NCBI GenBank assembly: GCA_900556195.1
Contig: USOJ01000020.1
Span: forward strand, 1 to 9,903
Origin: an uncultured Eubacteriales bacterium
GTDB lineage: Bacteria; Bacillota; Clostridia; Christensenellales; Borkfalkiaceae
Length of the DNA: 9,903 nucleotides
Direction: 5' to 3'
The position numbers and the translations under genes are program-made. This document shows, in pieces, positions 7,299 to 9,903 of the stretch. How positions within the stretch are numbered: the first letter of the stretch is position 1; the number at the start of each line of letters is the position of its first letter. The notes below the pieces were generated by a model, which was not told the DNA's origin, did not search any database, and saw only the letters and a program-made list of their open reading frames with translations.

Positions 7299-7419
7299 AA
7301 TTTGTCCTCCGTTATTCCTCCCCGAATTTTTCGTATAAGCCCTTACAACCCCGCGACCTGAAAATTTTATTTTCGCCGAGGCACGAAAAGAGCAAAACTC
7401 GGGTGTGAATTTTATAGCC
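7299..7419 (-). promoter_or_regulatory. rpsB 5' leader with two hairpins and a doubled SD
   Basis: About 120 nt between the predicted transcription start and the rpsB ATG. On the minus strand it holds CCGAG...CTCGG (7398-7402 with 7376-7380, 17-nt loop), then GAAAAT-AAA-ATTTTC (7360-7374), and just before the gene GGGGAGGAATAACGGAGG (two purine-rich ribosome-binding-like runs, the nearer one at 7305-7310). The length and structure suit autogenous control by S2, which is known in gammaproteobacteria; I know of no described Firmicutes S2 leader that this matches, so the role is inference. Confidence 0.45.
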
Positions 7420-7424
7420 ATATC

Positions 7425-7453
7425 ATTTTATCATATTTATATGGGAATTGCAA
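7425..7453 (-). promoter_or_regulatory. Promoter of rpsB-tsf (extended -10)
   Basis: Minus strand: -35 TTGCAA (7448-7453), 17-nt spacer, -10 TAAAAT (7425-7430) preceded by TG plus one base, an extended -10. Predicted start near 7418. Fits the vegetative sigma-A consensus and is correctly placed for a highly expressed ribosomal protein operon. A near-palindrome GCAAA-CGT-TTTGC (7450-7462) overlaps the -35 element. Confidence 0.75.
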
Positions 7454-7639
7454 ACGTTTTGCGGGCGTTTACAACCTTAAACCCGAATTTTTTCGCATTT
7501 CACCGCCGAAAAACGGCTATTCTACCGCGGGTAGAGAGATCTTCGGCTTTTATACCGACCGATTACCGTCGGTAGAGCGATTTTTACGTTTTCCACCGCG
7601 GCGACGGGTAAGTATAGAGTTTTTAAGACGCGTCGTAGG
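7454..7639. other. Non-coding divergent region with palindromes, rpsB-degV
   Basis: No gene is seen here. It holds a short hairpin GCCG-AAAAA-CGGC (7505-7517); a 13-bp palindrome CTACC-GCG-GGTAG (7522-7534); and a second one, TACCG-T-CGGTA (7564-7574), also foldable as TACCGAC/GTCGGTA (7553-7574). The two palindromes share an 18-nt unit, TACCGnnGGTAGAGnGAT, with centres 41 bp apart. GCCGAA (7505-7510) can instead pair with TTCGGC (7542-7547), which is followed by TTTTAT. It could be an operator region, a small RNA or both. Confidence 0.5.
7522..7581. promoter_or_regulatory. Two tandem palindromic operator-like sites
   Basis: TACCGCGGGTAGAGAGAT (7523-7540) and TACCGTCGGTAGAGCGAT (7564-7581) match at 15 of 18 positions, each with a perfect palindrome at its core. 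Centres at 7528 and 7569, about four helical turns apart and so on the same DNA face. They lie 66-120 bp upstream of the degV -35 and about 70 bp upstream of the rpsB -35. I do not recognise the motif as the site of any named regulator. Confidence 0.4.
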
Positions 7640-7668
7640 TTGAAAAAGAAACGTATGCGGCGTATAAT
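7640..7668 (+). promoter_or_regulatory. Promoter of the degV pair
   Basis: -35 TTGAAA (7640-7645), 17-nt spacer, -10 TATAAT (7663-7668): near-perfect sigma-A promoter. Predicted start near 7675, leaving a 5' leader of about 70 nt. That leader contains a GC-rich hairpin CGTCGCGG-TTATC-CCGCGGCG (7683-7703) with no T-run after it, so it is not a terminator; it may protect the message or affect translation. Confidence 0.8.
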
Positions 7669-7745
7669 ATCTTCGTAATCCTCGTCGCGGTTATCCCGCG
7701 GCGCAGGAAAACACCGACAAAGTTAAAATATACAGAGGTAAATCA

Positions 7746-8612
7746 TTGAGAAAATTCATTTTAAGCGCGGACGCGGGCTGCGACCTTCCGTCCGAACTTA
7801 CGAAAAAATACGACGTTAAAATATTGCCCATCAACTTTTTGGTCGACGGCGAAGAATATTCGTCCGACGACGGCAGAATGTCTATGCCGCTGCTTTTCGA
7901 AAAAATGAGAGCGGGCGCGAAAACCGCCACGTTCCAGCCGAATCCGACGTCGGCGGAAGAATACTTCGAAAACCTTTTAAGTTGCGGGTACGACGTTCTT
8001 CACTTATCGATGTCGCGTCAGATGAGCGGCACTTACGAAACGCTCGAAAAACTTTCGCAGACGATCAACGCGAAAAGCCGGAATAAACTTTACATGGTCG
8101 ATACGCTTTCGCAGGGCGCGGGATTCGGTCTGATTGCAATCATGACGGCGCAAAAATCGGACGAAGCCGATTGGGACGCCGCATCGGCAAAAGAGTACGC
8201 CGAAAATTTAAGGCTTAACGTATCGCACGAATTTACCGTCGACTCTCTTACTTTTCTCGCGAACGGCGGGCGAATATCCCGTCATCTGGCGGCAATCGGC
8301 AATCTTCTGAAAATAAAACCCGTTCTCGGCGTAGACGACGACGGAAAGATTATCGTCCGTAAAAAAATTATAGGCAGAAAGCGCGCGCTCGACGATATTG
8401 CGGCAAGAGTTACGGGTAACTACTCCGATTTATCCGATACTATATTCGTCAGCGAAAGCGACTGCAAAGAGGACGCCGAATATCTGAAAGCGAAAATCAA
8501 CGACAAATTGCCGTCGTCAAAAGTCGAAATACTGCCGCTTGGTCCCGTAATGGTATGTCATTGCGGCCCCGGCGCGGTTGCGGTTTTCTATACCGCGACT
8601 TCGAGAAAATAA
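7746..8612 (+). CDS. DegV family protein (fatty-acid-binding, FakB-like), first copy
   Basis: DegV proteins hold a fatty acid in a buried pocket and, as FakB, present it to the kinase FakA, which makes acyl-phosphate for phospholipid synthesis. 288 residues, the usual length. Visible: N-terminal ILSADAGCDL (5-14) in place of the more common TDSxxDL, MSGTYET (about 92-98), VDSLTFLANGGRIS (about 165-178), KPVLGVDDDGKI and C-terminal CHCGPGAVAVFY with the conserved pocket histidine. The start is TTG at 7746, supported by AGAGGT (7734-7739) just upstream and by matching the start of the second copy. About 55% identical to its neighbour by hand count. No FakA is in the window, so a fatty acid ligand is inferred from the family. 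Confidence 0.9.
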   Translation: MRKFILSADAGCDLPSELTKKYDVKILPINFLVDGEEYSSDDGRMSMPLLFEKMRAGAKTATFQPNPTSAEEYFENLLSCGYDVLHLSMSRQMSGTYETLEKLSQTINAKSRNKLYMVDTLSQGAGFGLIAIMTAQKSDEADWDAASAKEYAENLRLNVSHEFTVDSLTFLANGGRISRHLAAIGNLLKIKPVLGVDDDGKIIVRKKIIGRKRALDDIAARVTGNYSDLSDTIFVSESDCKEDAEYLKAKINDKLPSSKVEILPLGPVMVCHCGPGAVAVFYTATSRK

Positions 8613-8633
8613 AGAATAAGGAGTTTTTATTAT

Positions 8634-9503
8634 ATGAAAAAATTTATATTAAGCGCGGATGCCGGCTGCGATTTAACCCCCGAACTCTGTAAGCAATACG
8701 ACGTAACCGTACTTCCGCTCCGCTATATGGTCGGCGGAATCGAATATTCTTCGGACGACGGCAAGATGCCCGCCGAAAAAATATGCGAACGCATGCTCGC
8801 AGGCGATAAAACTTCAACTTCGCAGGCGAACCCCGAAGAAGCCGAAAAATATATGCGTTCTCTTCTCGCAAGCGGCAAAGACGTACTGCATCTTACGATG
8901 TCGAGCGCGATGAGCGGAACTTACGAAACTATGCGTAAGATAGCCGAAAAACTGAACGAAGAGTTTGAAAATAAGATATACGTCGTCGATTCTCTCTGTC
9001 AATGCGGCGGTTACGGGCTTCTTTTGATACTCGTAGCCGATAAAGCGGAAGAAGAAAACCTCGACGCCGAAAGCGCGAAAAATTACGCCGAGGCGATGCG
9101 TCTTCATATACTGCACAATTTTTCGGTAGATTCGCTGACTTATCTCGCGCGCGGCGGAAGAGTTCCGTCCTATCTTGCCACGATAGGCAATCTGATAAAG
9201 TTAAAGCCCGTTTTGCACGTGGACGATTCGGGCAAAATAGTAATGCTGAAAAAGATCATCGGCAGAAGGCGCGCGCTCGACGACATCGCGGCGAGATTTG
9301 CCGCGACCTACAACGGCTCGTCCGAAAAAGTCATAATCTGTCAGGCGGTATGCCCTGACGACGCCGAGTACGTAAAAAACAAGATAATCGCCTTATATCC
9401 CGACTTAAACGTAACGATATTGCCGCTCGGACCGATCATAGTGTCGCATAGCGGACCGGGAACTCTCGCCCTTTTCTTTACGGCGGATTCCCGCATGGAA
9501 TAA
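8634..9503 (+). CDS. DegV family protein (fatty-acid-binding, FakB-like), second copy
   Basis: Tandem paralogue of the preceding gene, 289 residues, starting at ATG 8634 behind AAGGAG (8618-8623), 21 nt after the first stop; clearly one operon. Same architecture: ILSADAGCDL (5-14), MSGTYET (about 92-98), VDSLTYLARGGRVP (about 165-178), KPVLHVDDSGKI, SHSGPGTLALFF with the conserved histidine. Differences cluster in pocket-lining stretches (for example LSQGAGFGL in copy one against LCQCGGYGL here), as expected if the two prefer different acyl chains. Known cases have separate FakB proteins for saturated and unsaturated acids; assigning that here is inference. A strong terminator follows. Confidence 0.9.
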   Translation: MKKFILSADAGCDLTPELCKQYDVTVLPLRYMVGGIEYSSDDGKMPAEKICERMLAGDKTSTSQANPEEAEKYMRSLLASGKDVLHLTMSSAMSGTYETMRKIAEKLNEEFENKIYVVDSLCQCGGYGLLLILVADKAEEENLDAESAKNYAEAMRLHILHNFSVDSLTYLARGGRVPSYLATIGNLIKLKPVLHVDDSGKIVMLKKIIGRRRALDDIAARFAATYNGSSEKVIICQAVCPDDAEYVKNKIIALYPDLNVTILPLGPIIVSHSGPGTLALFFTADSRME

Positions 9504-9535
9504 TAAGCGCGCACGTACGTTTTCACGTAAAGAGA

Positions 9536-9580
9536 GCGGGCGGAAGCAAAATTTTGCGTCCGCCCGCCATTTATTTATAT
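9536..9580 (+). terminator. Rho-independent terminator of the degV operon
   Basis: GCGGGCGGAAGCAAAA (9536-9551) pairs with TTTTGCGTCCGCCCGC (9552-9567), 15 of 16 pairs with one A/G mismatch, followed by CATTTATTTAT. Very stable stem with a T-rich but interrupted tail, 32 nt after the second degV stop. Being almost symmetric it may also stop transcription arriving on the minus strand. Confidence 0.8.
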
Positions 9581-9591
9581 AATTTTCAAGT

Positions 9592-9777
9592 CGTAAATTT
9601 AGCGGCACTCAACTTGTTTCCCGTGCCTGCATTAGACGGCGCGAGAATAGTATTCTACCTTATAAAACGGATATCAAAAAGCGCGTCGACAAAAAGGTAG
9701 AATCGGTAATACACGGCGTAGGTTTGATGTTATTGCTCGGCTTTGCGATTCTCGTAGACGTTTTGCAATTTATTTAG
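9592..9777 (+). pseudogene. Decayed partial copy of the rseP 3' end
   Basis: Corresponds to RseP residues 411-471, on the opposite strand to the intact gene. It reads VNLAALNLFPVPALDGARIV (the catalytic NxxPxPxLDG is kept), then YLIKRI. A single missing T after ATAT (9671-9674) shifts the frame, and the shifted frame continues KKRVDKKVESVIHGVGLMLL to the same C-terminus and TAG stop (9775-9777). By hand count 27 differences in about 202 nt (about 87% identity), including the short flank; the last 41 nt of one block are identical. Upstream of 9592 there is no rseP similarity, only the degV terminator tail, so the gene is truncated as well as frameshifted. Eleven codons differ silently and eleven differ by amino acid, suggesting a time under weak or no selection. 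Confidence 0.85.
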
Positions 9778-9869
9778 CGTATATAATCAAGTCTTTGCGA
9801 GGGAGCGTAGCGACCGCGGCAATCCCGAAGATCGGAGTATGTCCGCCTATGCCAGACAAGAATAATACG
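9778..9869 (+). repeat. Intergenic repeat element after the rseP remnant (right arm)
   Basis: Continues the inverted copy: ATATAATCAAGTC (9781-9793) and CCCGAAGATCGGAG (9824-9837) are identical to the flank of intact rseP. Between them lies TTTGCGAGGGAGCGTAGCGA and CCGCGGCAAT (9794-9823), the 'ATTGCGAG...GCGGCAATC' type of palindromic repeat that is abundant in many Clostridia genomes (from memory). Beyond it CAAGAATAATACG (9857-9869) matches 12 of 13 bases of the repeat between pyrH and frr. The remaining bases to 9903 show no gene or structure I can name. Confidence 0.6.
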
Positions 9870-9903
9870 AACCTTGGTCTAACGACGAATTTTTGACTAA
9901 TAC

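Noticed and set aside
6495..7361. 288-codon open frame on the plus strand opposite rpsB
   Set aside because: Mirror of the strongly biased rpsB codons; no ribosome-binding site, no recognisable domain, and it overlaps a certain gene throughout.
7299..7421. In-frame N-terminal extension of rpsB (303 residues, ATG at 7421)
   Set aside because: The extra 41 residues are unlike S2, the ATG sits at or upstream of the predicted transcription start with no ribosome-binding site, and 7298 has a strong GGAGGA.
7683..7703. GC-rich hairpin in the degV leader as a terminator or riboswitch
   Set aside because: No T-run follows it and it matches no riboswitch class I know; only noted as a leader hairpin.
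1..9903. CRISPR array, toxin-antitoxin pair, phage or transposase genes
   Set aside because: No regularly spaced repeats, and every long reading frame is either a core gene, a degV gene or a shadow of one.

Overview
The window looks like a piece of chromosome from an uncultured low-to-mid GC Gram-positive anaerobe of the Clostridia type (Bacillota). The gene order rpsB-tsf-pyrH-frr-uppS-cdsA-dxr-rseP is the classic bacterial 'translation / UMP kinase / isoprenoid-lipid' cluster. The short EF-Ts, strong AGGAGG-type Shine-Dalgarno sites, TTG starts and an adjacent pair of DegV lipid-binding genes fit Clostridia. I cannot place it to genus.

Layout. Positions 62-7298 carry eight genes, all on the minus strand, transcribed from right to left: rpsB (S2), tsf (EF-Ts), a hairpin terminator, pyrH (UMP kinase), an intergenic repeat element, frr (ribosome recycling factor), uppS (undecaprenyl diphosphate synthase), cdsA (CDP-diacylglycerol synthase), dxr (DXP reductoisomerase) and rseP (site-2 intramembrane protease). 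frr/uppS overlap by 1 nt and uppS/cdsA by 8 nt, so that section is translationally coupled. A good extended -10 promoter (7425-7453) drives rpsB through a leader of about 120 nt. Across a 447-nt non-coding region, a consensus promoter (7640-7668) drives two tandem DegV/FakB-like genes on the plus strand (7746-9503), which end at a strong hairpin terminator (9536-9567).

The two ends of the window are related. The last part (9592-9837) is an inverted, diverged copy of the first 248 nt: the 3' end of rseP, its stop codon and the flank beyond it. By hand count it is about 87% identical to rseP, carries a one-base deletion, and has no rseP 5' part in the window. The whole cluster plus the degV pair is therefore bracketed by imperfect inverted repeats of about 250 bp. 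Small palindromic intergenic repeat elements sit inside both arms, and another is found between pyrH and frr.

How the genes work together: S2, EF-Ts and RRF serve translation. PyrH makes UDP for RNA and for UDP-sugars. Dxr feeds the MEP pathway, whose IPP is used by UppS to make the undecaprenyl carrier for the cell wall. CdsA makes the CDP-DAG needed for phospholipids, and RseP is a membrane regulatory protease. DegV proteins probably present fatty acids for phosphorylation and entry into phospholipid synthesis. I saw no defence system, CRISPR array, tRNA, rRNA or transposase. The points most worth a second look are the inverted rseP duplication, the terminator that leaves pyrH with no Shine-Dalgarno site, and the paired palindromes between rpsB and degV.
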